Assembly: GCF_004168255.1 (NCBI RefSeq)
Contig: NZ_SEWG01000005.1
Coordinates: 422,306-486,305 of the forward strand
DNA length: 64,000 nucleotides
Direction of reading: 5' to 3'
Origin: Mucilaginibacter terrigena
GTDB taxonomy: Bacteria; Bacteroidota; Bacteroidia; Sphingobacteriales; Sphingobacteriaceae
Of the stretch, positions 55,153 to 64,000 are shown piece after piece (the stretch's first letter is position 1; each line of letters starts with the position of its first letter). The notes under the pieces were generated by a model, which was given only the letters and a program-made list of their open reading frames with translations, did no database searches and was not told the origin of the DNA. The position numbers and the translations under genes were made by a program.

Positions 55153-55184
55153 CTGGACTATCCCGGTTGTTTTTTCTGGACTAT
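55153..55184 (+). promoter_or_regulatory. Direct-repeat operator for MocR regulator
   Basis: CTGGACTAT occurs at 55153-55161 and 55176-55184, 23 bases apart, between the divergent regulator and DoxX genes. The CTGGAC core resembles operators of MocR proteins such as TauR. It begins 2 bases upstream of the regulator start, which suggests autoregulation as well. Confidence 0.7.
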
Positions 55185-55230
55185 AAAGGTAGGCCAATTG
55201 TGGTGTAATTTTATATCAGTAAACAAAAAA

Positions 55231-55689
55231 ATGATGAAGCAGGTAAAAATTCAGCAACTAACGGCATTATATTTAAGGGCAGCGCTTGGCATTGGTTATG
55301 TTTGGTTGGTTGCCGACAGGCTTGGCTGGCTGGGCGCTTACGGGCAACCACATATAAGCTGGGGCGACTGGGAACATTTTATGGTGCTATCGCGAAAAAC
55401 CATGTCGTTTTTGCCCGATGCGCTTGTAACACCACTTGCCGTATTAGCAACTATAGGCGAGGGCATTTTTGGCCTGATGTTGCTACTTGGTTTATTTACA
55501 CGTATTGCCGCTTTGGGCAGCGGTGCATTAACCCTTGCTTTTGCATTATCAATGACGATATCCAGGGGTATTGATTCGCCTATAGGGTACTCTGTTTTCA
55601 CGGTAAGCGCAGCAAGCTTTTTGCTGGCCACACTGCCGGGATATAAATGGAGCATCGATTCTTTAATTTCTAAACAACAATTGTCATGA
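55231..55689 (+). CDS. DoxX-family membrane protein
   Basis: From the ATG at 55231 the protein has 152 residues and four TM segments. The family pattern is ALYLRAALGIGYVWLVADRLGW, then GEGIFGLMLLLGLFTRIAALGSG and the last helix SFLLATLPGYKWSID. The role of most DoxX proteins is unclear; some act in quinone or redox processes. The gene overlaps the EamA transporter by 4 bases. Confidence 0.82.
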   Translation: MMKQVKIQQLTALYLRAALGIGYVWLVADRLGWLGAYGQPHISWGDWEHFMVLSRKTMSFLPDALVTPLAVLATIGEGIFGLMLLLGLFTRIAALGSGALTLAFALSMTISRGIDSPIGYSVFTVSAASFLLATLPGYKWSIDSLISKQQLS

Positions 55690-56681
55690 CCGCTACCACA
55701 CAAAAAACACCATCCCCATTAATGGTTATTATAGCATTTGCTACTGTATATATTGTTTGGGGTTCAACCTATTTCTTTATCCAGGTGGCTATACAGGGCA
55801 TACCGGCAATGCTGATGGGCGCTATGCGTTATACCATTGCCGGTTTATTGATGCTTGGCTGGTGTGCGCTTAAGGGCGATAAGATCTGGGTGAAAAAAGA
55901 TGTGATAAACGCAGCCATAGGCGGGATAGTTTTACTTGGTATTGGCAACGGCATAGTGATATGGGTTGAACAGGTTTTGCCCAGCGCTATGGTGGCCATT
56001 ATGGTATCGGCCAACCCAATTTGGTTTGTAGTGCTCGATAAAAGAAACTGGAAAGAGAACCTGCGCAGCACCGCCACCATTGTTGGGCTGGTAATTGGTT
56101 TTGCAGGTGTAATATTGCTATTTGGCGAACAGGTTGTTAACACCATGGGCGGCACCCACGATGATGCTAAAATATGGGGCGTAGGATTATTGGTGCTTGG
56201 CCCTATAGCATGGTCGGCCGGATCGTTATACTCAAAGTATAAAGGAAGCAGCAGCCCGGCACGCGTAAATACCGCATGGCAAATGCTGGTAGCAGGCATT
56301 GCGTTTTTACCGGTAAGCGCCTGGCATAACGAGTTTGCAAATTTCGACATTACCACCGTACCCACCCAGGCATGGCTGGCCGTTATTTACCTTATTGTTT
56401 TTGGTTCGATAGCGGCGTTTACCGCCTACGTATGGCTGTTGCAGGTAAGGCCGGCAACACAGGTAAGCACACACTCGTACGTTAACCCGGTCATAGCGGT
56501 ATTGTTAGGGGTGATGTTTGCGCAGGAGCATATCTCCTGGCTGCAGATAGGCGGACTGGTAATTATATTGGTTAGCGTATTGCTGATAAATCTTGCTAAA
56601 TACCGTAAGGATGCAAATGAGAAAAAACACGTTGAAAAGAAACCTGAAGAAATTGATGGTGTACTGTGCGAGGCGGTTTAA
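55686..56681 (+). CDS. EamA/DMT-superfamily metabolite exporter
   Basis: The transporter has 331 residues, about ten TM helices and two EamA repeats. Repeat 1 begins YIVWGSTYFFIQVAIQGIP, and repeat 2 starts near GVGLLVLGPIAWSAGSLYSKY. The end of the second repeat is SYVNPVIAVLLGVMFAQE, typical of YedA-like members. The C-terminal 35 residues are charged and cytosolic. With a MocR regulator next door, an amino acid or vitamin B6-related substrate is plausible. Confidence 0.87.
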   Translation: MTATTQKTPSPLMVIIAFATVYIVWGSTYFFIQVAIQGIPAMLMGAMRYTIAGLLMLGWCALKGDKIWVKKDVINAAIGGIVLLGIGNGIVIWVEQVLPSAMVAIMVSANPIWFVVLDKRNWKENLRSTATIVGLVIGFAGVILLFGEQVVNTMGGTHDDAKIWGVGLLVLGPIAWSAGSLYSKYKGSSSPARVNTAWQMLVAGIAFLPVSAWHNEFANFDITTVPTQAWLAVIYLIVFGSIAAFTAYVWLLQVRPATQVSTHSYVNPVIAVLLGVMFAQEHISWLQIGGLVIILVSVLLINLAKYRKDANEKKHVEKKPEEIDGVLCEAV

Positions 56682-56782
56682 AAATCACCTTTGGCAGATA
56701 ATGTCTGGTAACTCGGGGCGGTAATAATAACATGCTGTCGGCTGATCTGAATTTAAACCTGTCGCGATTAAACAACAGCCTT

Positions 56783-57004
56783 TCAGATCCGGGAGTTACG
56801 GCCAAGCGTTAGGTATAGTATTGAACCCAGGAACGGCGCAAACAGAATAAACAACACCCAAATTACTTTAGCACCCGGATTTTTAAAAGTTGACCGAACG
56901 GCATCAAGCAAACTGAATATGATAAGCCCGAAATAGGCAACAACTAAAAACAGTATGATAAAAATACCAACCGTGTCGACATTTAGGAATAGTAAGCAGC
57001 TCAT
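56783..57004 (-). CDS. PLDc_N-domain small membrane protein
   Basis: The 73 residues have two TM helices. The pattern FGLIIFSLLDAVRSTFKNPGAKVIWVLFILFAPFLGSILYL is that of the N-terminal domain of cardiolipin synthases, found here alone. Stand-alone forms accompany membrane or secretion genes; function is unknown. Confidence 0.75.
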   Translation of the reverse strand: MSCLLFLNVDTVGIFIILFLVVAYFGLIIFSLLDAVRSTFKNPGAKVIWVLFILFAPFLGSILYLTLGRNSRI

Positions 57005-57074
57005 AGGTGATGGTTTATTTAAAGGTATAAATAAAATGGCTAATCTAATTAACCGCTTATCTAACCTCTAACAT

Positions 57075-57872
57075 TTACTTCACGCTTTTCTTTTGTACAA
57101 TAAAGTAACCTGCAATAAATACTACAACGGCTACAGCAAGGCTCACATACACATCTTTAGTGTATATATCTATTTCAAAACTCCTTGCCGGCTCCTGGTT
57201 CTGTTTCAGCATGCTTTTTAACGCGCCCATAGGATGCGCGTATGGAAACAGGTAACTGTACTCCCAGTTATTGGATGCCAGTATAACGCCGGCTACCGAG
57301 GCAACAAAGCCAAGCCCCATTGGCTTCAAAAAGTCTGACCATAAAAGGCTCAGTAAAAATTGAATAGATAGTATGCCTAACGCGGATAATAACAACTTGT
57401 AAAACACCTGGATCAGCTGAAGTTCCATATGATACTCGTTAAACTTCAATGCTGGCTTTACAACGCTTAATAAATTACCAAAGGCAATATTAAACAGGGC
57501 AAACAGCGCCAGGCATAAAAAAAGCAGGAAAAACGCGTAAAAGTATTTGGCACCATAAACCGCCCAGCGGGATATGGGCAAGCTGAATAAGGTTTTCCAG
57601 GTATCGGCTTTATGTTCAACACTGTTTACCGAGTAGGCAACAAATATGGTATAAATAGGCAGCAATAACGAACCCATACTCCCCAGGCTTATCATACTAA
57701 ACTGTACCCAAAGCCCCATTGGCGGCAATTTGGCAAGGTCGGTACTTTTTGAATAAACGGATACAAAAGCCAAGCCGGTTATAAGCAAAGGTAAAATTAT
57801 AGCGCCCCAAAAACCAAGCGTTTTGCGGCTCTTGTAAAATTCAGACTGGAACGATAGTAGAAATCCTTTCAT
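57075..57872 (-). CDS. ABC-2 type exporter permease
   Basis: The 265 residues have about six TM helices, starting SEFYKSRKTLGFWGAIILPLLITGL. The gap between helices 1 and 2 and the order of helices fit permeases of peptide-antibiotic or lantibiotic immunity exporters. It pairs with the ATPase gene upstream by 6 bases. Its unit lies divergent from a LytS/LytTR system that probably controls it. Confidence 0.83.
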   Translation of the reverse strand: MKGFLLSFQSEFYKSRKTLGFWGAIILPLLITGLAFVSVYSKSTDLAKLPPMGLWVQFSMISLGSMGSLLLPIYTIFVAYSVNSVEHKADTWKTLFSLPISRWAVYGAKYFYAFFLLFLCLALFALFNIAFGNLLSVVKPALKFNEYHMELQLIQVFYKLLLSALGILSIQFLLSLLWSDFLKPMGLGFVASVAGVILASNNWEYSYLFPYAHPMGALKSMLKQNQEPARSFEIDIYTKDVYVSLAVAVVVFIAGYFIVQKKSVK

Positions 57873-57878
57873 TATAAT

Positions 57879-58778
57879 TTAATTGCTTTTGGTAGTAATA
57901 TCTAAGAATAACCGTTCAAGGTCTTTTCGCTGCTTGTTTATGCCAAATACCGTAAACCCGTTTTGTATAAGCAAAGTGTTGATGTCGCCAATTTGCTGTT
58001 TAGAGTTAAATGGTACAAATAGCTGGTCCTGGTCAATTTCGGTTACCGTAAAATTATGGCGCTTTAAAAGGTTGGCGGCATCAACAGTATTATCTGTTTC
58101 GATGTGTATAAGGGGCTGGCTTATATTTTGCAGATCGTGTATCGTGCCCTGGAACATCAGCTCGCCGTTATTAATAATACCAACGTGGGTGGCCATCTTT
58201 TCAATTTCGGCAAGCAGGTGGCTCGATATAAATACGGTTTTACCGTTAGCAACAAGTTTCATCATCAACTCGCGGATCTCGATGATGCCGTTAGGGTCAA
58301 GCCCGTTAGTAGGCTCGTCCAGTATCAATAGTTTAGGGTCGTTTAGTAAAGCCAGTGCAATACCCAGGCGTTGTTTCATCCCCAATGAATATTGGCCGGC
58401 TTTTTTACCCCCGGCATTGGTTAACTGAACAAGTTTCAGCATTTCATCAACCTTGTTCTCATTAACCTGCAAAAGCATGGCGCGGTTCATCAGGTTTTCG
58501 CGGCCGGTAAGGTGATGGTATATGGCAGGCTGCTCTATAAGCGAGCCTATTTGCGATAGTATGCTGATACGGTTTGCTTCCAGCTCCTGCCCAAAAATAT
58601 GAATGCTGCCTTCGCCTGTACGTAACAGGTTTAGCAGCATTTTTATAGTAGTGGTTTTACCGGCGCCGTTTGGCCCTAAAAACCCGTATATGCTCCCTGC
58701 CGGAACTTGCAGGGATAGCGATTTAACAACTTGCTGATTACCGAAGCTGAATGATAAGCCGTTTGTTTGGATTACCAT
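57879..58778 (-). CDS. ABC exporter ATPase, BcrA-type
   Basis: The start at 58778 (MVIQTNGLSFSFG) gives 299 residues and is preferred to 58802, which would overlap the previous gene by 31 bases. Walker A is GPNGAGKTTT, the signature YSLGMKQRLGIA, and Walker B LLILDEPTNGLD. The C-terminal part (about 220-299) has the accessory domain of the bacitracin-type exporter family. It drives the permease encoded next. Confidence 0.9.
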   Translation of the reverse strand: MVIQTNGLSFSFGNQQVVKSLSLQVPAGSIYGFLGPNGAGKTTTIKMLLNLLRTGEGSIHIFGQELEANRISILSQIGSLIEQPAIYHHLTGRENLMNRAMLLQVNENKVDEMLKLVQLTNAGGKKAGQYSLGMKQRLGIALALLNDPKLLILDEPTNGLDPNGIIEIRELMMKLVANGKTVFISSHLLAEIEKMATHVGIINNGELMFQGTIHDLQNISQPLIHIETDNTVDAANLLKRHNFTVTEIDQDQLFVPFNSKQQIGDINTLLIQNGFTVFGINKQRKDLERLFLDITTKSN

Positions 58779-58978
58779 AGTTTGTCGGTAGCAACAGAGC
58801 ACACTGTTTTAACAACGGTTACACCTTTAATAAATAACGATGTAGCCTGCACAGCTGAGTTATGAGCAGTAAATTGTCTTTTTTGTTCAAACTGGTAGCT
58901 TACGCCCATTATAATGGCAAATACTACAGGGGCCAGTAATAAAATAAATGGATTTGAGTTTGAAACTAACTTTTTCAT
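58772..58978 (-). CDS. Small membrane protein ahead of ABC exporter
   Basis: The 68 residues start MKKLVSNSNPFILLLAPVVF with one TM helix, then a basic stretch and a second, weaker hydrophobic part. It overlaps the ATPase start by 7 bases and so is probably translated in the same unit. No family is recognised. Confidence 0.55.
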   Translation of the reverse strand: MKKLVSNSNPFILLLAPVVFAIIMGVSYQFEQKRQFTAHNSAVQATSLFIKGVTVVKTVCSVATDKLW

Positions 58979-59040
58979 TGTGTTATCGTTTTTGATAGAA
59001 CAAAGAAATACTAAATAATTTACCTGCTAAAAACTATTAG

Positions 59041-59116
59041 ACCAACGGTCATCATTTGTAGATGAACGGTTAATAAGGCCAATTAACCCGTTCATCGGTT
59101 TTAAATGCCCGTTCAT
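59041..59116. promoter_or_regulatory. Two pairs of LytTR-type sites in divergent promoter region
   Basis: On the minus strand ACCGTTGGT (59041-59049) and ACCGTTCAT (59062-59070) are 21 bases apart. On the plus strand CCCGTTCAT occurs at 59087-59095 and 59108-59116, again 21 bases apart. LytTR regulators such as AgrA bind 9-base direct repeats with that spacing and an (A/T)(A/C)(C/A)GTTN(A/G)(T/G) core. One pair faces the ABC genes, the other the sensor and regulator genes. Confidence 0.72.
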
Positions 59117-59202
59117 CGGCAAAAATTATAACTATATATAATTACACAGGCATATTCAACTCAAAATATTACTTTAGTGCAGGTTAATACCCTATAATAT
59201 TA

Positions 59203-60213
59203 ATGAGAAGAAGCTGGCAAATATTCTGGCACGTACTGTTCTGGGTGAGTGTGATAACTTTCTTTGTGTTTGTAGCGCACAATGGTGGTAAAAGCACCAT
59301 GCAAAGTTTGCTGATCATATTTGTGGTATTTGGTATTGTCAATATCGGCCTGTTCTATCTAAACTACCTGGTGCTTATCCCCCAATTTTTAGATAAAAAA
59401 AAATATAAAATTTATGCCCTGTGTGTTATAGCCGCAATTATTGCAGTAGGCCTTTCTAAATTTGGCCTGGCTGTAATATTTAAGCCCCTTACATATGTGC
59501 GTATGGGCAAGGCCATTGGGTTTTGGCAATACTCTTTTAGCACATCATTCACCAGCATTGTTTTTGTTTTTTTAAGTACAGTTTTAAAATTTACTATCGA
59601 CTGGTTTATGAACGGGCGTATCCAGCGCGATCTGGAGAACCAGCGCCTTAGTGCCGAACTGTCTTTTCTTAAATCGCAGATAAACCCCCACTTCCTGTTC
59701 AACTCTTTAAATAGCATCTACTCGCTGGCCTATCAAAAATCTGATACCACGCCCGAAGCCATTTTAAAGCTATCCGAAATTATGCGTTATATGCTTTACG
59801 AGTGCAACGATAATAAGGTGGAGCTGACCAAAGAACTGCAATACCTGCAAAACTATATCGACCTGCAAAAGATAAGGTTTGGCAATAAAGCCTTTATCAA
59901 TTTTGATGTAACAGGCGAGGTAACCAACCAGCATATTGTGCCTTTGCTGCTTATCTCATTTATCGAAAATGCCTTTAAGCACGGGATAGCAAACGATGCG
60001 CTATCGCCCATAAAGCTTAAAATAAACCTGGAAGAAGGGAACTTTTACTTTTTTATCCAAAACAAAAAACACACGCATAACCGGGATGCCTCGGGCGGGA
60101 TAGGCCTGGCAAATGTTCGCCGCAGGCTCGATCTTTTATACCCCGGAAAATATAATTTAGATATTCGCGACGAAGCGGATACATACACTTGTCAATTATC
60201 CTTAGTTTTATAG
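59203..60213 (+). CDS. LytS-type sensor histidine kinase
   Basis: The 336 residues have four N-terminal TM helices (about 10-135), then a short coiled linker. The His_kinase domain shows LKSQINPHFLFNSLNSIYSLAYQ with the phospho-His. The ATPase domain shows SFIENAFKHGIAN and GGIGLANVRRRLDLLYPG. This kinase class in Bacteroidota works with LytTR regulators, and one is encoded 4 bases downstream. The stimulus may be the substrate of the divergent ABC exporter. Confidence 0.92.
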   Translation: MRRSWQIFWHVLFWVSVITFFVFVAHNGGKSTMQSLLIIFVVFGIVNIGLFYLNYLVLIPQFLDKKKYKIYALCVIAAIIAVGLSKFGLAVIFKPLTYVRMGKAIGFWQYSFSTSFTSIVFVFLSTVLKFTIDWFMNGRIQRDLENQRLSAELSFLKSQINPHFLFNSLNSIYSLAYQKSDTTPEAILKLSEIMRYMLYECNDNKVELTKELQYLQNYIDLQKIRFGNKAFINFDVTGEVTNQHIVPLLLISFIENAFKHGIANDALSPIKLKINLEEGNFYFFIQNKKHTHNRDASGGIGLANVRRRLDLLYPGKYNLDIRDEADTYTCQLSLVL

Positions 60214-60217
60214 CCAT

Positions 60218-60943
60218 ATGATCCGTTGCCTTGTTGTTGATGATGAGCCTTTGGCGCTAAATATACTGGAAGATTATATCTCCAAGATGCCTTCGCTGCA
60301 ATTAGTTAAAGCAACCACCAATCCTATCGAGGCTTTAACCATGGTACAGGACGGCGGGATAGACCTGGTTTTTTTAGACGTGCAAATGCCCGAGCTTACC
60401 GGCATCCAGTTTCTGCGGATAGCCAACGGCAAGGCAAAGGTGATACTAACCACCGCTTACCCGCAGTATGCCCTGGAAGGTTACGAGCTTGATGTGGTAG
60501 ATTACCTGTTAAAACCGATAGCTTTCGACAGGTTTTTTAAATCGGTACAAAAGGCGCAGGGGCTTATACAACCTGCTGCAAAACCCGCGGCGCCGGCCGA
60601 GCCTGTTCAGCAGGATGATTTTATGAGCGATTTTATCTTTGTTAAAACCGAGCATAAAATTCAGAAGGTTTACCTGCATGATATCCTTTTTATAGAAGGC
60701 CTTAAAGATTACGTTTCTATATTCACCCCTGCCGAGCGCATCATCACCCTGCAAGGCATGAAGAAAATGGAAGACGCCCTGCCGCCAAAGCATTTTATCC
60801 GCGTGCATAAATCATACATCGTATCTATTAATAAGATAGACAGTATTGAACGCAGCCGCATTTTCATTGGCGATAAAATAATCCCCGTAGGTGATACCTA
60901 CCGCGATGAATTTTTTAAGATAGTTGATGGGAAGAATATTTGA
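60218..60943 (+). CDS. LytTR-family response regulator
   Basis: The receiver domain (about 1-120) shows CLVVDDEPLAL and phospho-Asp in LVFLDVQMPELTG. The LytTR DNA-binding domain (about 140-240) shows VYLHDILFIEGLKDYVSI, LPPKHFIRVHKSYIVSINKI and GDKIIPVGDTYRDEF. It is expected to bind the repeats at 59041-59116, which would give autoregulation and control of the ABC genes. The adjacent kinase is its partner. Confidence 0.93.
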   Translation: MIRCLVVDDEPLALNILEDYISKMPSLQLVKATTNPIEALTMVQDGGIDLVFLDVQMPELTGIQFLRIANGKAKVILTTAYPQYALEGYELDVVDYLLKPIAFDRFFKSVQKAQGLIQPAAKPAAPAEPVQQDDFMSDFIFVKTEHKIQKVYLHDILFIEGLKDYVSIFTPAERIITLQGMKKMEDALPPKHFIRVHKSYIVSINKIDSIERSRIFIGDKIIPVGDTYRDEFFKIVDGKNI

Positions 60944-60950
60944 TCAGTTG

Positions 60951-60999
60951 GCAGTAGGCAGTTTGCATTGTATACAGGTAACTGCAAACAGCCTACTGC
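60951..60999. terminator. Palindrome between convergent genes, possible terminator
   Basis: GCAGTAGGCAGTTTGCA (60951-60967) pairs with 60983-60999 over 17 bases with one mismatch. It lies between the regulator stop and the methyltransferase stop and may end both transcripts. It also has the look of an interspersed repeat. Confidence 0.65.
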
Positions 61000-62375
61000 A
61001 AACTGCTAAATTGGCTCATAATCCTAATCTCCTTCGGATAGTAATTATTGATCCTGTTGGGCAATAACTTGGCCCATCCCAATGCCAAACCTTCGTAAGT
61101 CATTAGGCTCCAGCCTTTGCCGGTAATTTCCAGGTCTATATTATCGCGGCGTAAATACTGTATGGCCTGTTCTTTGGTAAGTTCGGTAGATAACACCGCA
61201 TCCTTATTAATAGCGAGACTTAAAGCTAACTCATGGTCGGGTATCAGATCGTTACCCGCAAGTTTGCCAATCCGCACGCCCGACTTTTTGATATACAGGT
61301 GCCGGTGCAAAATATTAAGGCTTTCTTTGTGCTCGCGGTTTATGGCCAGCCAGTCCTCGTTCACCTTAAAAAAATAAAAGTCGTCGGCATTTTTCATATA
61401 ACCTTTTACAATGTCCATTTCTTTTGCGGGCAGCTTTTGCTGGCCGCTGTTTTTGTAGTTAGACAGGCCGCCGCTGCTTTCCTTTTTTCGCAGGCAGGCC
61501 GCAAACAAACCCTCGCCCTTTACCTTGCCGGGGTAAAAGCGGTAGCCCCATGCTTTTTTCAGCGGCGATTCGGTTTCAACAATTCCCCACTCCTTATATA
61601 TAGGTATGCGGATGCTTTCTAAACCAAACTCAGTACAAAGCCAATCCAGGATCTCCTCGTTCTCCTGGTGCGAATAACTGCACGTACTATATATAAGGTA
61701 TCCATCCTCTTTTATGGCCGGGTAAATATCGGCCAGGATGCGTTCCTGCCTTTGGTGGCAAAGGTTTACGTTGCCCTCACTCCATTCGTTCATGGCCGCG
61801 GGGTCCTTGCGAAACATGCCCGAGCCAGAGCATGGCGCGTCGACCAGTACCACATCAAAAAAACTATGGATGGCATTAAAATCCCTTGGGTCGTTATTGG
61901 TAACAATGGTGTTTGATGTGCCCCATCGGTTTAGGTTGTCGGTTAGTATAGGTACACGCGTTTTAATGATCTCGTTTGCCACTAACAGATCAGTGCTTTG
62001 CAGCGCCGAATTGAGCAGGGTGGTTTTACCACCTGGCGCGGCGCATAGGTCTAATACTTTAATAGCACCATCTTTATTTGGGCGGATGGTATTTAATATA
62101 TGCCCGATGAACATGGATGAAGCTTCCTGCACGTAATAAGCACCCGCATGAAACAGCGGGTCGAAAGTAAAAGAAGGGCGCTCGTTTAAATAAAAACCCT
62201 CTGCGCACCACGGCACCTGCGAGTCGGTTTTAACGGCCGACGGCTTAAAAGGGTTTATCCGGATAGCCGTTGGGGCGGGTTCAGACTGGTGCGCGTCGAT
62301 AAAAGTTTGGCGGTCAAAGCCCGGTTCGTTGCACAAATCATCTAAAAAGTGCGGCGGGAAATTGTAATTATCCAT
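60993..62375 (-). CDS. RsmF-like rRNA (cytosine-C5)-methyltransferase
   Basis: The start at 62375 (MDNYNFPPHF) gives 460 residues. The SAM site is VLDLCAAPGGKTTLL, the catalytic region DAPCSGSGMFRKDP and the second Cys motif YSTCSYSHQENEEIL, all of the NOL1/NOP2/Sun family. C-terminal RNA-binding domains with FKVNEDWLAINREHK and YEGLALGWAKLLPNRINNYYPKEIR fit RsmF, which methylates C1407 of 16S rRNA. It lies next to an rRNA operon on the opposite strand. Confidence 0.88.
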   Translation of the reverse strand: MDNYNFPPHFLDDLCNEPGFDRQTFIDAHQSEPAPTAIRINPFKPSAVKTDSQVPWCAEGFYLNERPSFTFDPLFHAGAYYVQEASSMFIGHILNTIRPNKDGAIKVLDLCAAPGGKTTLLNSALQSTDLLVANEIIKTRVPILTDNLNRWGTSNTIVTNNDPRDFNAIHSFFDVVLVDAPCSGSGMFRKDPAAMNEWSEGNVNLCHQRQERILADIYPAIKEDGYLIYSTCSYSHQENEEILDWLCTEFGLESIRIPIYKEWGIVETESPLKKAWGYRFYPGKVKGEGLFAACLRKKESSGGLSNYKNSGQQKLPAKEMDIVKGYMKNADDFYFFKVNEDWLAINREHKESLNILHRHLYIKKSGVRIGKLAGNDLIPDHELALSLAINKDAVLSTELTKEQAIQYLRRDNIDLEITGKGWSLMTYEGLALGWAKLLPNRINNYYPKEIRIMSQFSSLQ

Positions 62376-62541
62376 ATCTGAATCAAACTTACGCAAAATT
62401 TTCAGGGGAGCTTATTTGCAAGTTTGCAACCAATATATACATACACACGCCGGCAATTGATGTTTGCACTTGTATTTAGGTGAAAGTTTAACGGTAGTTT
62501 TCAGGCAGTTACATAATTGTTTTAATTATTTGAAAATATGT

Positions 62542-62573
62542 TTGGGCTGATAGGTGTTTTCTCCTTACATTTG
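62542..62573 (+). promoter_or_regulatory. rRNA promoter P1
   Basis: TTG (62542-62544), a 21-base spacer and TACATTTG (62566-62573) match the Bacteroidota sigma-A consensus TTG / TAnnTTTG. It lies about 520 bases before the 16S gene. Confidence 0.7.
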
Positions 62574-62650
62574 TGGCCGCTCAAATAAAAGGGCGTTGTT
62601 TTTTGAAGTTTGGCGAATAAAAAAGAAGTTTAAAAAAGTGGTTTTTTCAC

Positions 62651-62681
62651 TTGGCAAACCGAAAGATTATTTGCACCTTTG
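62651..62681 (+). promoter_or_regulatory. rRNA promoter P2
   Basis: TTG (62651-62653), 20 bases and CACCTTTG (62674-62681), followed by CAGCC. The -7 box lacks the first T but keeps the TTTG core. The next bases resemble those after P3. Confidence 0.6.
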
Positions 62682-62765
62682 CAGCCCGCAACAACGAAAG
62701 GAATTGCGGTTGTTAATTGAAAAGATAGCGAAGAAAAAACAATTCAAAAAAAGTGAAAATAACAC

Positions 62766-62796
62766 TTGACACGAATTAAAAATAATCGCATCTTTG
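62766..62796 (+). promoter_or_regulatory. rRNA promoter P3
   Basis: TTG (62766-62768), 20 bases and CATCTTTG (62789-62796), followed by CAGCC as in P2. It is the nearest promoter to the 16S gene, with a leader of about 290 bases. The leader (62797-63088) contains no gene. Confidence 0.6.
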
Positions 62797-63088
62797 CAGC
62801 CGCTTCGGAAACGAACGAAAAGCAATAAAGAAGATAACCACAAGGGTTTTCTGAAATTAAAAGATTGAAAGTTGAACGCCGCAATGGCCACAACATATAC
62901 CAACCCGCGAGGCGAGGAAAAAAGTTCTTAAAAGAGATAGAGAATAAATTATGCAGCGTAACAGCAGAACAGCGATGTTCAGCGGTTAAGAGCGAAACTT
63001 AAGGGATAGGGATAATGTAAGAGAATATTTTTTTTTACAGATTACTATTGATTGAGTTAATAGGGTCTGGATTTGAACAACACATTAT

Positions 63089-64000
<912 letters not shown>

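Noticed and set aside
62554..62769. Plus-strand frame of 71 codons before the rRNA gene
   Set aside because: It covers rRNA promoter elements, is rich in Lys and shows no family pattern.

Overview
The window looks like a Bacteroidota chromosome of the family Sphingobacteriaceae, most like Mucilaginibacter or Pedobacter. The evidence is the partial 16S rRNA gene at the right end, promoters of the TTG / TAnnTTTG type, a GH97 glycosidase locus, a LytS/LytTR pair and DUF5107, DUF417 and DUF6799 style proteins. The genus is inferred from memory of the rRNA and protein families, not from a search.

Left part (1-7054, all on the minus strand): the N-terminal part of an SPFH/band-7 protein runs off the left edge. 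It is followed by a compact six-gene unit, transcribed leftward: DUF427 protein, FAD disulfide oxidoreductase, ABC ATPase, permease fused to a binding protein, EgtB and EgtD. This couples ergothioneine synthesis to a transporter that resembles the ergothioneine importer EgtUV and to a possible thiol-disulfide reductase.

tRNA-Glu (7271-7342) and an integrated island (about 7343-25418): the last 22 bp of the tRNA region recur exactly at 25397-25418. Both inner flanks carry CGGTGAGTA repeats that look like integrase arm-type sites, and a nested hairpin lies near the right end. No integrase remains. The cargo is sensory and stress related: a response regulator, a CHASE3 kinase with an SpoIIAA-like tail, a double-kinase hybrid, a broken MscS-family channel, an SDR, a GH130-like protein, a DUF417 membrane protein, a lactonase-like lipoprotein, an ECF sigma factor, a frameshifted kinase with its OmpR regulator, a second EgtD, a methionine-rich exported protein and a cupin anti-sigma-like protein.

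Retron-like and Kdp region (25392-36218): a retron-type reverse transcriptase lies against the right attachment site and its last codons read through the tRNA fragment. Next come a sigma54-type regulator and kdpF-kdpA-kdpB-kdpC, then a KdpD sensor half and a separate histidine kinase. A third, degenerate copy of the tRNA-Glu end sits at 36200-36218, so this segment may also be an old tRNA-associated insertion.

Right part (36342-62375): a GNAT enzyme, an MBL lipoprotein and a multi-PAS kinase precede a sugar-use operon (galactose mutarotase, GH97 glycosidase, MFS sugar porter, DUF5107-TPR protein). Then come a PLC-like phosphodiesterase, three exported proteins of unknown function, a cupin, an exported acetolactate decarboxylase, and a MocR regulator divergent from DoxX and EamA genes with a CTGGACTAT direct-repeat operator. 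A small ABC exporter is divergent from a LytS/LytTR two-component system, with two pairs of LytTR-like sites between them. An RsmF-like rRNA methyltransferase follows. Three tandem promoter-like elements then lead into a 16S rRNA gene that runs off the right edge.
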